A DNA stretch of 64,000 bases. It comes from Microbacterium sp. BH-3-3-3 (GTDB taxonomy: Bacteria > Actinomycetota > Actinomycetes > Actinomycetales > Microbacteriaceae). Positions 26,714 through 35,005 of the stretch are shown here, one piece after another. The notes beneath the pieces are model-generated. The model worked only from the letters and a program-made list of their open reading frames with translations, made no database searches and was not told where the DNA came from. The stretch's first letter is position 1; the number at the start of each line of letters is the position of its first letter. Both the position numbers and the translations under genes were made by a program. The DNA lies in the NCBI RefSeq assembly GCF_001792815.1, contig NZ_CP017674.1, positions 2,294,001 through 2,358,000 on the forward strand, given 5' to 3'.

Positions 26714-27819
26714 GCCGTGCCGCCCGAGGTGGTGTCGGTGGTCGACGGCGGCATCGTGGTGCGCTCGCCGGCCGGGGCCGAGCCCACGGTGCCGGAGGGG
26801 GTCGCCGGGGCGGGCCGGCGCTCCGCCGCGGCCCGCGCGCGCTGCGCGACGGTGTACGCCAGCACGAGGGCGACGAGCAGCACCACGCCCTGCACGGCGG
26901 CCTTGACGTTGAAGTCGAGGCCGAGCAGGTCGAGGCCGTTCGCGAGCACGCCGAGGAACAGCACTCCCACGACGGTGCCGGAGACGTTGGGCCGCGACCG
27001 CGGGTGCATCGAGGCGCCGATGAACACCGCGGCGATGGCGTCGAGCAGGTAGCTGAACCCGGCGAGCGGGGTGTACAGGCGCAGCGACGCGCTCAGCAGG
27101 ATGCCGCCCGCCGCGCACAGCACGCCCGCGCCGACGTACACGAGTACGCGGATGCGGCGGGTGCGCAGCCCCGCGACGACCGCCGCGCGGTCTTGCAGGC
27201 CCATCGCCTGGATGCGCACGCCCGCGGGGGTGCGGTGCAGCAGGACGCCGACGCCCACCGCCGCGACGGCGGCGATGATGACCGGGATGCCGATGCCCAG
27301 CACGTCGCCCGAGCCGAGGAAGGTGAAGCCCTCGGGGGCGGCGCGGAAGCTGACGCTGGCCCCGCCGTTGGTGCCGATCTGCTGGGCGCTGCGGCCGATG
27401 AAGAAGGTGCCGAGGGTGGCGAGGAAGGGGGTGACCCCGAGCCCCACGATGAGGAAGGCGTTGAGCGCGCCGATGAGCGCGCCGCCGAGGAGTCCGAGCA
27501 GCACGGCCACGGGCCACGGCATCCCGAACGACATCATCGACACGATCGCGAACCACGCGCCGAAGTCCACGGCGACCGCGGCCGAGAGGTCGATTCCGCC
27601 CGACGACACCACGACGGTGAGGGCCAGGGCGACCAGCAGCAGGATCGCGACGCCGTCGAGCACGTTGAGCAGGTTGCTCGGGCGCAGGAACGCGTCGCTC
27701 GCGAACGAGAAGAACACGATGAGCACCGCGAACGCGGCGACGAAGCCGTAGCGGGTGACGGTCGCGGCGGCCGAGCCGGCGACGCCCGACCACCGGGCGC
27801 GGGGGGCGGTCGTGCTCAT
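26710..27819 (-). CDS. ABC transporter permease, ribose/AI-2 type
   Basis: The 369-residue membrane protein has about nine hydrophobic segments and the RbsC/LsrD signatures VVSSGGIDLSAAVAV and GVTPFLATLGTFF. With the second permease it forms the membrane channel of the importer. The carboxyl tail of about 45 residues is Pro/Thr-rich. The ATG at 27819 overlaps the first permease stop by 4 bases. Two distinct permeases with one double-domain ATPase is the layout of Lsr (autoinducer-2) and some pentose importers. Confidence 0.9.
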   Translation of the reverse strand: MSTTAPRARWSGVAGSAAATVTRYGFVAAFAVLIVFFSFASDAFLRPSNLLNVLDGVAILLLVALALTVVVSSGGIDLSAAVAVDFGAWFAIVSMMSFGMPWPVAVLLGLLGGALIGALNAFLIVGLGVTPFLATLGTFFIGRSAQQIGTNGGASVSFRAAPEGFTFLGSGDVLGIGIPVIIAAVAAVGVGVLLHRTPAGVRIQAMGLQDRAAVVAGLRTRRIRVLVYVGAGVLCAAGGILLSASLRLYTPLAGFSYLLDAIAAVFIGASMHPRSRPNVSGTVVGVLFLGVLANGLDLLGLDFNVKAAVQGVVLLVALVLAYTVAQRARAAAERRPAPATPSGTVGSAPAGERTTMPPSTTDTTSGGTA

Positions 27820-28817
27820 GCGCGGGACTCCTCGTTCTTGCGCGCCGCGGCCGCGGCCACGACGAGCAGGATCAGCACGCCCTTGAACCCGTCGACCCAC
27901 GCGTTGGCGACCCGCGAGAGGATCAGGCCGTTCGACAGCAGCGCCACGAACAGGGCACCCAGCACCGAGCCGAACACGGTGACCGTGCCGCGGCGGGTGA
28001 AGGCGGCGCCGAGGAAGGTCGCCAGCACCATGTCGACCATGAGGCGCTCGTCGATCCCCGGACTGCTGCCCGAGCCGCGCGCGACGAGCAGCAGCGAGCT
28101 GAGCCCCGCCACGACGCCCGCGATGACGAACGTCGACATGATGTAGCGCTGAGCGGGGATGCCGGCGAAGGTCGCGGCATCCCGGTTGCCGCCGACCGCC
28201 TGCAGGCGCAGGCCGTAGGGCGTGCGGGCCAGCACGAACACGAGCACCGCGGCCACGATCAGCATGAGCACGGCGGCGAGGGGGATGCCGACGATCCGGG
28301 TATCGCGCACCGCGACGACGAGAGGGTCGGTGACGTCGATGCGGCGGTTGCCGCTGACCACGCGCGTGATGCCCACGACCGCGACGTACACGGCCAGCGT
28401 CGCCAGGATCGACGACAGTCCCACCCAGCCGACGAGGATCGCGTTCAGCACGCCGAACAGGGTCGTGACCAGGATGCCGAGGGCGAAGGCGACCGCGAAC
28501 GGTGTGCCGTACGAGGTCAGCTGATCGCTGACGATCGCGGTCGCCAGCGCCGCGGTGGCGGGGATCGACAGGTCGATGCCGCCCACCACGACGTCGTCGC
28601 CGCCGCCGATGACGACGATCGCGAGCCCCATGGCGACCAGCGCGACCGGGGCCGCCTGGGTGAGGCTCGCGGTGACGTTGGCGAGGCCGAGGAAGCCCTT
28701 CGCCGTCACGGCGAGGTACACCGTCATCGCGAGGACGACGAGCAGGGGACCGCGCCGGGCCAGCAGGCTCCGGACGCGGGGAGCGAGCGCGGGGCGCTCG
28801 ACGGCGAGGGCGCTCAC
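27816..28817 (-). CDS. ABC transporter permease, ribose/AI-2 type
   Basis: The 333-residue permease is homologous to RbsC/LsrC, with family loops VVVGGIDLSIPATAAL and LSSILATLAVYV, and TPYGLRLQAVGGNRDAA, the cytoplasmic coupling segment contacting the ATPase. The GTG start at 28817 overlaps the ATPase stop by 4 bases. A GlyGly-Asp-Asp insert (VIGGGDDVVVGG) precedes the GGIDLS signature. Confidence 0.9.
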   Translation of the reverse strand: MSALAVERPALAPRVRSLLARRGPLLVVLAMTVYLAVTAKGFLGLANVTASLTQAAPVALVAMGLAIVVIGGGDDVVVGGIDLSIPATAALATAIVSDQLTSYGTPFAVAFALGILVTTLFGVLNAILVGWVGLSSILATLAVYVAVVGITRVVSGNRRIDVTDPLVVAVRDTRIVGIPLAAVLMLIVAAVLVFVLARTPYGLRLQAVGGNRDAATFAGIPAQRYIMSTFVIAGVVAGLSSLLLVARGSGSSPGIDERLMVDMVLATFLGAAFTRRGTVTVFGSVLGALFVALLSNGLILSRVANAWVDGFKGVLILLVVAAAAARKNEESRA

Positions 28818-30358
28818 GCGGCATCCCCTTCCGATCGTTCGCCACCGCTGCCGGTGACGAGGGCGCTGAGGTGTTCGAGGGTGAGACCGTCGGTCGACAC
28901 CTCGTGGGCGACGCGTCCGCGCTCGAGCACCACGATGCGGTCGGCGAGTCCGAGCACTTCGGCGGGGTCGGTCGAGACGACCACCACCGCGGTCCCGGAT
29001 GCCGCGAGCTCGGCCAACAGGCGGTAGATCTCCTGCTTGGCGCCGATGTCGACGCCGACGGTGGGCTCGTCGAGCACGATGACGCGCGCGCCGGCGGCGA
29101 GGCTGCGGCCCAGCACGACCTTCTGCTGGTTGCCGCCGCTGAGCAGCCGCGTCTGGGCGGTCGTGTCGCGGGGGCGGATGTCGAGGCGCTCCGACAGCTC
29201 GTCGGCGCGCGCGCGGGCGGCGGGGGCGTCGAGGAGCCCCGCGCGGGCATCGGTCGAGAGCGTGGAGAGCGTGAGGTTCTGCTGCACCGAGAAGTCGAGC
29301 ACGACACCGTCGTGACGGCGGTCGCGGGGCACGAGCACGACGCCGGCCTCGAGGGCGGCGGCCGGGCTCGACGGGCGGAACCGGCGCTCGCCGAGGCGCA
29401 GCTCGCCGGTGTGGCGGTGCAGGCCCACGAGGGCCTCGCCGAGCTCCGAGGCGCCGGAGCCGAGAAGCCCGGTGACCCCGACGATCTCGCCCGGACGCGC
29501 GTCGAGGTCGACGCCGTGCACCACGGTGCCGACACCGAGGCCGCGGGCGCTCAGCACGGCCGGCGCGGTCACCGGCGGACGGCGGGCGGGGTAGAGGTCG
29601 TCGATCTCGCGCCCGATCATCAGGCGGATCATCTCGCGACCGCTGTCGGGGCCGACCGCATCGAGGCGGCCCACGTCGAGGCCGCCGCGCAGCACGGTCA
29701 CGCGGTCGCAGATGCGCGTGACCTCGCCGAGGTAGTGCGAGATGTAGAGGCTCGAGATGCCGCGTTCGCGCAGGCGCCCGATGATGCCGAGCAGCTGCTC
29801 GGCCTCGGCGCTCGCGAGCGGGGCGGTCGGCTCGTCGAAGACGATGACGCGCGCGTTGTCGTCGACGAGCGCGCGGGCCACCTGCACGAGCTTGCGTTCG
29901 GCGGGCCCGAGGTCGCGCACGAGCCGGGTGGGGGAGAGGTCGATGCCGAGCACGTCGTGCAGCACCTCGGTCACCCGCGCCCGCATCGCGCGGCCGCGGA
30001 GCACCCCGCCCGCGCTCCGCTCGTTGCCGAGCCACACGTTCTCGGCCACCGTCATGTCGGGGACGAGCTGCAGCTCCTGGTGCACGAACCGGATGCCGGC
30101 GGCGTGCGCGTCGGAGGGGGTGAGCCGCTCGGTCTCGGTGCCGTCGATGACGACGGTGCCACCGTCGCGCTCGTACAGCCCCGCGAGGATCTTGATGAGC
30201 GTGGACTTGCCCGCGCCGTTCTCGCCGACGAGGCCGTGCACCTCGCCCGGGCGCACGTCGATCGAGGCGCCCCGGAGAGCCGGGACGCCCGCGAACGCCT
30301 TCGTGACGCCGGTCATGCGGAGCACCGGCGTCACGAGGGGGGAGGAGCTTTCGATCAC
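28814..30358 (-). CDS. Sugar ABC transporter ATP-binding protein, two ATPase domains
   Basis: The 514-residue protein has tandem nucleotide-binding domains as in RbsA/LsrA. The first has Walker A GENGAGKST and Walker B VIVFDEPTAPL with a signature-like LGPAERKLVQVARAL. The second has a degenerate Walker A (GLLGSGASEL) but an intact signature LLSGGNQQKVVLGRSL and Walker B VIVLDEPTVGVD, the usual asymmetry of this family. It powers import of a pentose-like sugar. The GTG start overlaps the stop of the binding-protein gene by 4 bases (GTGA). Confidence 0.92.
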   Translation of the reverse strand: MIESSSPLVTPVLRMTGVTKAFAGVPALRGASIDVRPGEVHGLVGENGAGKSTLIKILAGLYERDGGTVVIDGTETERLTPSDAHAAGIRFVHQELQLVPDMTVAENVWLGNERSAGGVLRGRAMRARVTEVLHDVLGIDLSPTRLVRDLGPAERKLVQVARALVDDNARVIVFDEPTAPLASAEAEQLLGIIGRLRERGISSLYISHYLGEVTRICDRVTVLRGGLDVGRLDAVGPDSGREMIRLMIGREIDDLYPARRPPVTAPAVLSARGLGVGTVVHGVDLDARPGEIVGVTGLLGSGASELGEALVGLHRHTGELRLGERRFRPSSPAAALEAGVVLVPRDRRHDGVVLDFSVQQNLTLSTLSTDARAGLLDAPAARARADELSERLDIRPRDTTAQTRLLSGGNQQKVVLGRSLAAGARVIVLDEPTVGVDIGAKQEIYRLLAELAASGTAVVVVSTDPAEVLGLADRIVVLERGRVAHEVSTDGLTLEHLSALVTGSGGERSEGDAA

Positions 30359-31368
30359 TGGGTGTAGCCCAGCTCCTTCGAGACCTTCTTCGCCTCGTCG
30401 GGACCGGCGACGGGGATCGTGTCGACGTAGCTGACCTTGTCGACCGTCTCGCCCAGGAAGTACTTGCCGACGTTGTCGGCCGAGATCGTGGCGATCTTTC
30501 GCGGAAGCTGTGCGATGTTGCCGACGAACGGGCTGTTCGGCTCGCTCATGATCTCGAGGGTGTCGGGGCCGGCGTCGAAGGCCGTGACCTTCACGTCGGT
30601 ACGGCCGGAGTCCTCGATGGCCTGCACCACGCCGATGGCGGGCTGGTCCCAGCACGCCACGTGGATGCCCTGGATCGTTCCGACCGGGTACTTCTCGAGA
30701 AGCGCGAGCGTCTGCTGACGCGCGTCGTCGGGCGCGTTGGCGAACTGCTCGGCGAGCTCGGGCTCGATGAGCTTGACGCCGGGGTAGTCCGTCGAGAGCT
30801 CGTTCTTCCACGCGTCGTAGCGCTCGCCGCAGAACGACAGGCTCTGGCCGAACGCGTTGAACACGGCGACGTTGCCCTGGCCGCCGAGTGCGTCGCCGGT
30901 GATCTTGCCGAGGGCCTCGCCGCCGACCTGGTTGTCGGACTGCGCGTTGTTGACGGCGTACTCCGAGGCGTGGTCCACCCCGAAGACGGGGATGCCGGCG
31001 TCGTGCAGCTGCTGCAGCTTCGGGTCGACCGAGGCGTCGCCGAGGATCGTGATGACCGCGTCGACGTTCTGCGCGAGGAAGATGTCGTGGTTCTGCGCGT
31101 GCAGGGTGTTGTCGCGGTTGCCGTCGGTGGTCAGCGGCGTGCCGCCGAGCTTGGTGACCTCGTCGACCGCGCCCTGGAAGGCCTCACGGTCCCAGAAGTG
31201 CTGCGTTCCGACGACCGCGATGCCGATGGTCTTGCCCGCGAGCGGCTGGCTGGCGTCGACGCCCTCGCCGTTGGGGGCCGCGCCGTCGGACGAGACGGTC
31301 GAACAGCCGCTGAGGGCGATGCCCGCCGCGACGACGAGCGCCGGAAGGGCGAGGAGGGACTTTCTCAC
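30355..31368 (-). CDS. Sugar-binding lipoprotein of the ABC importer
   Basis: The 337-residue protein has a lipoprotein signal peptide with the lipobox LSGC (Cys22) and a type I periplasmic-binding fold, as in RbsB/LsrB; hinge and ligand regions include FGVDHASEYAVNNAQSDNQ and VTAFDAGPDTLEIM. It captures the substrate outside the cell for the two permeases. It is the first gene of the operon; the GTG start at 31368 has AGGAGC upstream. The ligand is not predictable from sequence, but the downstream mtn genes suggest a 5-methylthio- or 5-deoxy-pentose. Confidence 0.9.
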   Translation of the reverse strand: MRKSLLALPALVVAAGIALSGCSTVSSDGAAPNGEGVDASQPLAGKTIGIAVVGTQHFWDREAFQGAVDEVTKLGGTPLTTDGNRDNTLHAQNHDIFLAQNVDAVITILGDASVDPKLQQLHDAGIPVFGVDHASEYAVNNAQSDNQVGGEALGKITGDALGGQGNVAVFNAFGQSLSFCGERYDAWKNELSTDYPGVKLIEPELAEQFANAPDDARQQTLALLEKYPVGTIQGIHVACWDQPAIGVVQAIEDSGRTDVKVTAFDAGPDTLEIMSEPNSPFVGNIAQLPRKIATISADNVGKYFLGETVDKVSYVDTIPVAGPDEAKKVSKELGYTQ

Positions 31369-31498
31369 GGTGGGGCTCCTGTGGGCCGGAGGGCGCTCGC
31401 GTCGGGGTGCGCGTCGCCGCTGATGCTGTGTGGGGGTGCCGCCGGGGAGCGGACTCTCGAAGCGTAGGGAGGGGGCGAGACAACGTTCGACTCGGGCG

Positions 31499-31530
31499 TC
31501 ACACGGTGAAATGAAGTCGTCACCGGTGAC
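31499..31530. promoter_or_regulatory. Twin TCAC/GTGA inverted repeats, candidate operators
   Basis: TCACACGGTGA (31499-31509) and the perfect palindrome GTCACCGGTGAC (31519-31530) are two dyads with the same half-sites, about 21 bases apart, two helical turns. They sit in the 204-base gap between the divergent binding-protein and PfkB genes, nearer the PfkB start. A shared regulator binding both is a reasonable inference; no regulator gene adjoins. Confidence 0.5.
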
Positions 31531-31572
31531 CGCGTCAGTAGGCTTCGGCCGTTCCCGACACCGAGGAGACCC

Positions 31573-32547
31573 ATGTCGCAGTCCACCCGTGCGCTCGGCG
31601 GCCGTCGCGTCCTGACCGTGGGCCTCCACGTCGCCGACGTGCTCGGTCGCTACGTCGACGCCATCCCTGCCGGTCAGGGACTCGCCCTGCTCGACGAGAT
31701 CCGCCTCACCGTGGCGGGCACCGCCGCCGCGACCGCCGTCGACCTCGCGCGCCTGGGCGTGCCCGTGGCCACGGTGGGGGCGGTCGGCGACGACGCGCTG
31801 GGCGTGTTCCTGCGTTCGACGATGGCCGCCGAGGGCGTCGACGTCGACGCCCTGGCGGTGCGGTCCGCGCACCCCACCTCGGCGACGATGCTGCCGATCC
31901 GCCGCGACGGCAGCCGACCGGCGCTGCACGTCATCGGGTCGAACGCCGCGATCCGCGCCGACGACCTGGCGGCAGTCGACCTCGACGAGGTCGCCGTGCT
32001 GCACCTGGGCGGCACGTGCCTGCTGCCCGGCATCGATGGGGCGCCGAGCGTCGAGCTGCTCCGCCGTGCGCGTGCGGCCGGTGTCGTGACGACGATGGAC
32101 TTCATCCCCACCGGCGCTCCCGCCGATCGGGACGCCGTGCTGCCGTGTCTGCCGTTCGTCGACTACCTCTTCCCCAGCGAAGAGGACGCGCTGTCGTTCG
32201 CGGGAGCGACGACGCTCGACGAGGCGATCTCGTTCTACCTGGATGCCGGTGTCACCACCGTCGTGATCACGCGCGGCGCCGCGGGGGTCAGCATCAGCAC
32301 GCGCGAGCGGCGCGATATGCGTCTCGCGGCATACGCGGTCGACGTGGTCGACACGACGGGCTGCGGCGATGCGTTCAGCGCGGGGTTCATCTGGGGGCTG
32401 GTCGACGGCGCCGACGTCGTCGAGGCCGCCGAGCGAGGGCTGGCGTGCGGCAGCCTGGTGGCGACGGGCCTCGGGTCCGACGCGGGCCTGCACTCCGTGA
32501 CCGACGTCGCGCGGCTGCGGGCCGAGGGTGTACGCGGCGCGGTGTAG
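31573..32547 (+). CDS. PfkB-family carbohydrate kinase
   Basis: The 324-residue ribokinase-like kinase has the N-terminal region LTVAGTAAATAVDLARLG (PfkB signature 1 area) and the C-terminal catalytic motif VDTTGCGDAFSAGF with the Asp base. TTVVITRGAAGVS is the nucleotide-binding strand. Substrates of this family include ribose, fructose-6-phosphate, nucleosides and ketodeoxygluconate. Because it is divergent from the mtn/ABC operon and shares its control region, it may phosphorylate the imported sugar or a derivative. GAGGAG precedes the ATG at 31573. Confidence 0.88.
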   Translation: MSQSTRALGGRRVLTVGLHVADVLGRYVDAIPAGQGLALLDEIRLTVAGTAAATAVDLARLGVPVATVGAVGDDALGVFLRSTMAAEGVDVDALAVRSAHPTSATMLPIRRDGSRPALHVIGSNAAIRADDLAAVDLDEVAVLHLGGTCLLPGIDGAPSVELLRRARAAGVVTTMDFIPTGAPADRDAVLPCLPFVDYLFPSEEDALSFAGATTLDEAISFYLDAGVTTVVITRGAAGVSISTRERRDMRLAAYAVDVVDTTGCGDAFSAGFIWGLVDGADVVEAAERGLACGSLVATGLGSDAGLHSVTDVARLRAEGVRGAV

Positions 32548-32578
32548 GCGGCATCCGAGGTGTTCGCGGGGGCGCGTC

Positions 32579-32644
32579 CTCCGCGATGCGCGCAACCTCC
32601 GTCGTCCGGCGTCGGATGCCGCGGAGGTTCTGCACATCGCGGAG
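32579..32644. repeat. Large imperfect inverted repeat after the PfkB gene
   Basis: Arms of 23 bases (32579-32601 and 32622-32644) match at 20 positions around a 20-base loop; the innermost arms read AACCTCCG and CGGAGGTT. It starts 31 bases after the PfkB stop, so termination is likely, though an operator for the following dimethylargininase operon is possible. The rest of the 270-base gap shows no convincing gene. Confidence 0.6.
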
Positions 32645-32817
32645 CGTGTGGCCACGCCCCCGCGCAGCGCCGCTCGCGCCCTTACGCGCCCGCGTGCGAG
32701 AATGGCCGCGGCGTGCTCGGATCGACCTTTCCCCGCACGGCGCCCCGGCGTCGTCGAGTTGAAGGGCCACCAGGCCCCAGGACAGCGTCCGCCGCACCTT
32801 TTCTCCGAGGAGCAGAG

Positions 32818-33714
32818 ATGTCCGCTACCCCCACCGCCGCCACCGACTCGACCGCCGCCTCCGCGGCCGGAACCGAGCGCGTGCAGCAGCGCCGTCGCTA
32901 TCTGATGTGCCGGCCCGAGCACTTCACGGTGAGCTACAGCATCAACCCGTGGATGGAGCCCTCGCGGCCCACAGACACCAACCTGGCCCTGACGCAGTGG
33001 CAGGCGCTGTACGACACCTACGTGTCGCTCGGGCACGAGATCGAGCTGATCGACCCCGTCGAGGGACTGCCCGACATGGTCTACACCGCCAACGGCGGCT
33101 TCGTCATCGACGGCGTCGCCTACGGCCCCAAGTTCCGCTTCCGCGAGCGCGCCGCCGAGGCCCCCGCCTTCATCGACTGGTTCGCCGCGAACGGCTTCGA
33201 GGTCGCCGAGCCCGTCGAGGTCAACGAGGGCGAGGGCGACTTCCTGCTCGTGGGCGACACCATCCTCGCCGGGACGGGCTTCCGCTCGACCGGTGACAGC
33301 CACCGCGAGGTGGGCGAGGTGTTCTCGCGCGAGGTCGTGTCGCTGACGCTCACCGACCCGCGGTTCTACCACCTCGACACCGCGATCGCGGTGCTGGACC
33401 CCGTGGAAGGACCGGGGGGCGCCGAGAAGGCCAACATCGCCTACCTGCCGAACGCCTTCGACGAGAAGAGCCAGGCGATCCTGCGCGAGCGCTACCCCGA
33501 CGCGATCCGGGTCTCGGATGCCGACGGCTCGGTGTTCGGCCTCAACTCGGCCAGCGACGGCAAGAACGTCATCATCTCGCCCCGCGCCGTGGGCTTCGAG
33601 GCCCAGCTGCGCGAGCGCGGCTACACGCCCGTGAAGGTCGACCTCTCCGAGCTGCTGCTCGGTGGTGGCGGCATCAAGTGCTGCACGCTGGAGCTGCGAG
33701 GCGGATCCCGATGA
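32818..33714 (+). CDS. Dimethylargininase-like amidinotransferase-family hydrolase
   Basis: The 298-residue protein belongs to the guanidine-modifying superfamily (DDAH, arginine deiminase). Canonical DDAH turns methylarginines into citrulline and methylamines. Substrate and catalytic residues are visible in MVYTANGGFV, EGEGDFLL, the catalytic His in FYHLDTAIAVL, and the nucleophilic Cys in GGGIKCCTLEL near the C-terminus. GAGGAG precedes the ATG at 32818; the first 25 residues are Thr/Ala-rich and unconserved. Its stop overlaps the rocD start by 4 bases (ATGA), which ties it to ornithine metabolism. Confidence 0.88.
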   Translation: MSATPTAATDSTAASAAGTERVQQRRRYLMCRPEHFTVSYSINPWMEPSRPTDTNLALTQWQALYDTYVSLGHEIELIDPVEGLPDMVYTANGGFVIDGVAYGPKFRFRERAAEAPAFIDWFAANGFEVAEPVEVNEGEGDFLLVGDTILAGTGFRSTGDSHREVGEVFSREVVSLTLTDPRFYHLDTAIAVLDPVEGPGGAEKANIAYLPNAFDEKSQAILRERYPDAIRVSDADGSVFGLNSASDGKNVIISPRAVGFEAQLRERGYTPVKVDLSELLLGGGGIKCCTLELRGGSR

Positions 33715-34925
33715 GCACCGCCGTCGACGACCTCGGCGCGCACCTGATCGCCGAAGAGGGCGCGCACCTCGCGCACAACTACCACCCGCTCCCCGTCGTC
33801 GTCTCGCGCGCCGAGGGCGTGTGGGTCACCGACGTCGAGGGCAAGCGCTACCTCGACCTGCTCTCGGCCTACTCGGCTCTGAACTTCGGCCACGGTCACC
33901 CCGCGATCCTCGCGGCGGCGCGCGAGCAGCTCGAACGTCTCACCCTGACCAGTCGCGCGTACCACAACGACCGTCTGGGTCCCTTCGCCACGGCGCTCGC
34001 GCAGCTCTGCGGCAAAGACCTCGTGCTGCCGATGAACACCGGGGCCGAGGCCGTCGAGACCGGCATCAAGGTCGCGCGCGCCTGGGGCTACCGCACCAAG
34101 GGCATCGCACCGGATGCCGCGACGATCATCGTCGCGAACGGCAATTTCCACGGCCGCACGACCACGATCGTCGGCTTCAGCGACGACCCCACGGCGCACG
34201 ACGACTTCGGTCCCTATGCGCCGGGCTTCGTGCACGTGCCGTACGGCGACGCGGAGGCCATCGCGGCGGCGATCGACGAGAACACCGCGGCGGTCCTCCT
34301 CGAGCCCATCCAGGGCGAGGCCGGCGTCGTCATCCCGCCCGAGGGGTTCCTGCGACGGGTGCGCGAGATCTGCACCGCGAACGATGTGCTCTTCATCGCC
34401 GATGAGATCCAGTCGGGTCTCGGCCGGGTGGGGACGACCTTCGCGTGCGACCGCGAGGGCGTCGTACCCGACGTCTACCTGCTCGGCAAGGCGCTCGGCG
34501 GCGGCATCCTGCCCCTGTCGGCGGTCGTCGCGAACGGGGACGTGCTCGGTGTCATCCGCGCCGGCGAGCACGGATCGACGTTCGGCGGCAACCCGCTGGC
34601 CGCGGCCGTGGGACTGCGTGTCGTCGAGATCCTGGCATCCGGTGAGTTCCAGACGCGCGCGGCGGCGCTCGGCGAGCACCTCGCCGGTCGCCTCGACACG
34701 CTCGTCGGCCACGGCGTGACGGACGTCCGCATCGCGGGCCTTTGGGCCGGTGTCGACATCGACCCCGCCGCGGGCACCGGGCGCGAGATCGCCGAGAAGC
34801 TGCTCGCCCGTGGTGTGCTCGTGAAGGACACGCACGGGCAGACGATCCGCATCGCTCCGCCGCTGACGATCCGCGCGACCGAGCTCGACTGGGCGGTCGA
34901 ACAGCTCCGGCACGTTCTCTCGTAA
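33711..34925 (+). CDS. rocD: Ornithine aminotransferase
   Basis: The 404-residue class III PLP aminotransferase converts ornithine and 2-oxoglutarate to glutamate-semialdehyde and glutamate. Family marks are NTGAEAVETGIKVAR, the PLP-Asp motif LFIADEIQSGLGR, the Schiff-base Lys in YLLGKALGGGI and GSTFGGNPLAAA. The translational overlap with the DDAH-like gene makes a two-step arginine-to-glutamate-semialdehyde route likely. A palindromic repeat follows at the convergent junction. Confidence 0.92.
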   Translation: MSTAVDDLGAHLIAEEGAHLAHNYHPLPVVVSRAEGVWVTDVEGKRYLDLLSAYSALNFGHGHPAILAAAREQLERLTLTSRAYHNDRLGPFATALAQLCGKDLVLPMNTGAEAVETGIKVARAWGYRTKGIAPDAATIIVANGNFHGRTTTIVGFSDDPTAHDDFGPYAPGFVHVPYGDAEAIAAAIDENTAAVLLEPIQGEAGVVIPPEGFLRRVREICTANDVLFIADEIQSGLGRVGTTFACDREGVVPDVYLLGKALGGGILPLSAVVANGDVLGVIRAGEHGSTFGGNPLAAAVGLRVVEILASGEFQTRAAALGEHLAGRLDTLVGHGVTDVRIAGLWAGVDIDPAAGTGREIAEKLLARGVLVKDTHGQTIRIAPPLTIRATELDWAVEQLRHVLS

Positions 34926-34927
34926 CA

Positions 34928-34993
34928 CGCGCGAGTCGCCGGGATTCGTCGCCCGGGCCCACCCGGGAGCGGCGCATCCTGGCGACTCACGCG
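34928..34993. repeat. Palindromic intergenic repeat, copy 1 (terminator-like)
   Basis: Arms of 25 bases (34928-34952 and 34969-34993) pair with four mismatches, and inner CCCGGG stretches can add to the stem. The outer core GAGTCGCC/GGCGACTC plus flanking CGCG is shared with the hairpin at 44380-44443. It lies between convergent genes and may terminate both. Confidence 0.7.
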
Positions 34994-35005
34994 GTCGAGA
35001 GGGGG

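Noticed and set aside
32548..32817. Small genes in the gap before dimethylargininase
   Set aside because: Open frames exist but are Arg-rich, lack ribosome-binding sites and overlap the inverted repeat.
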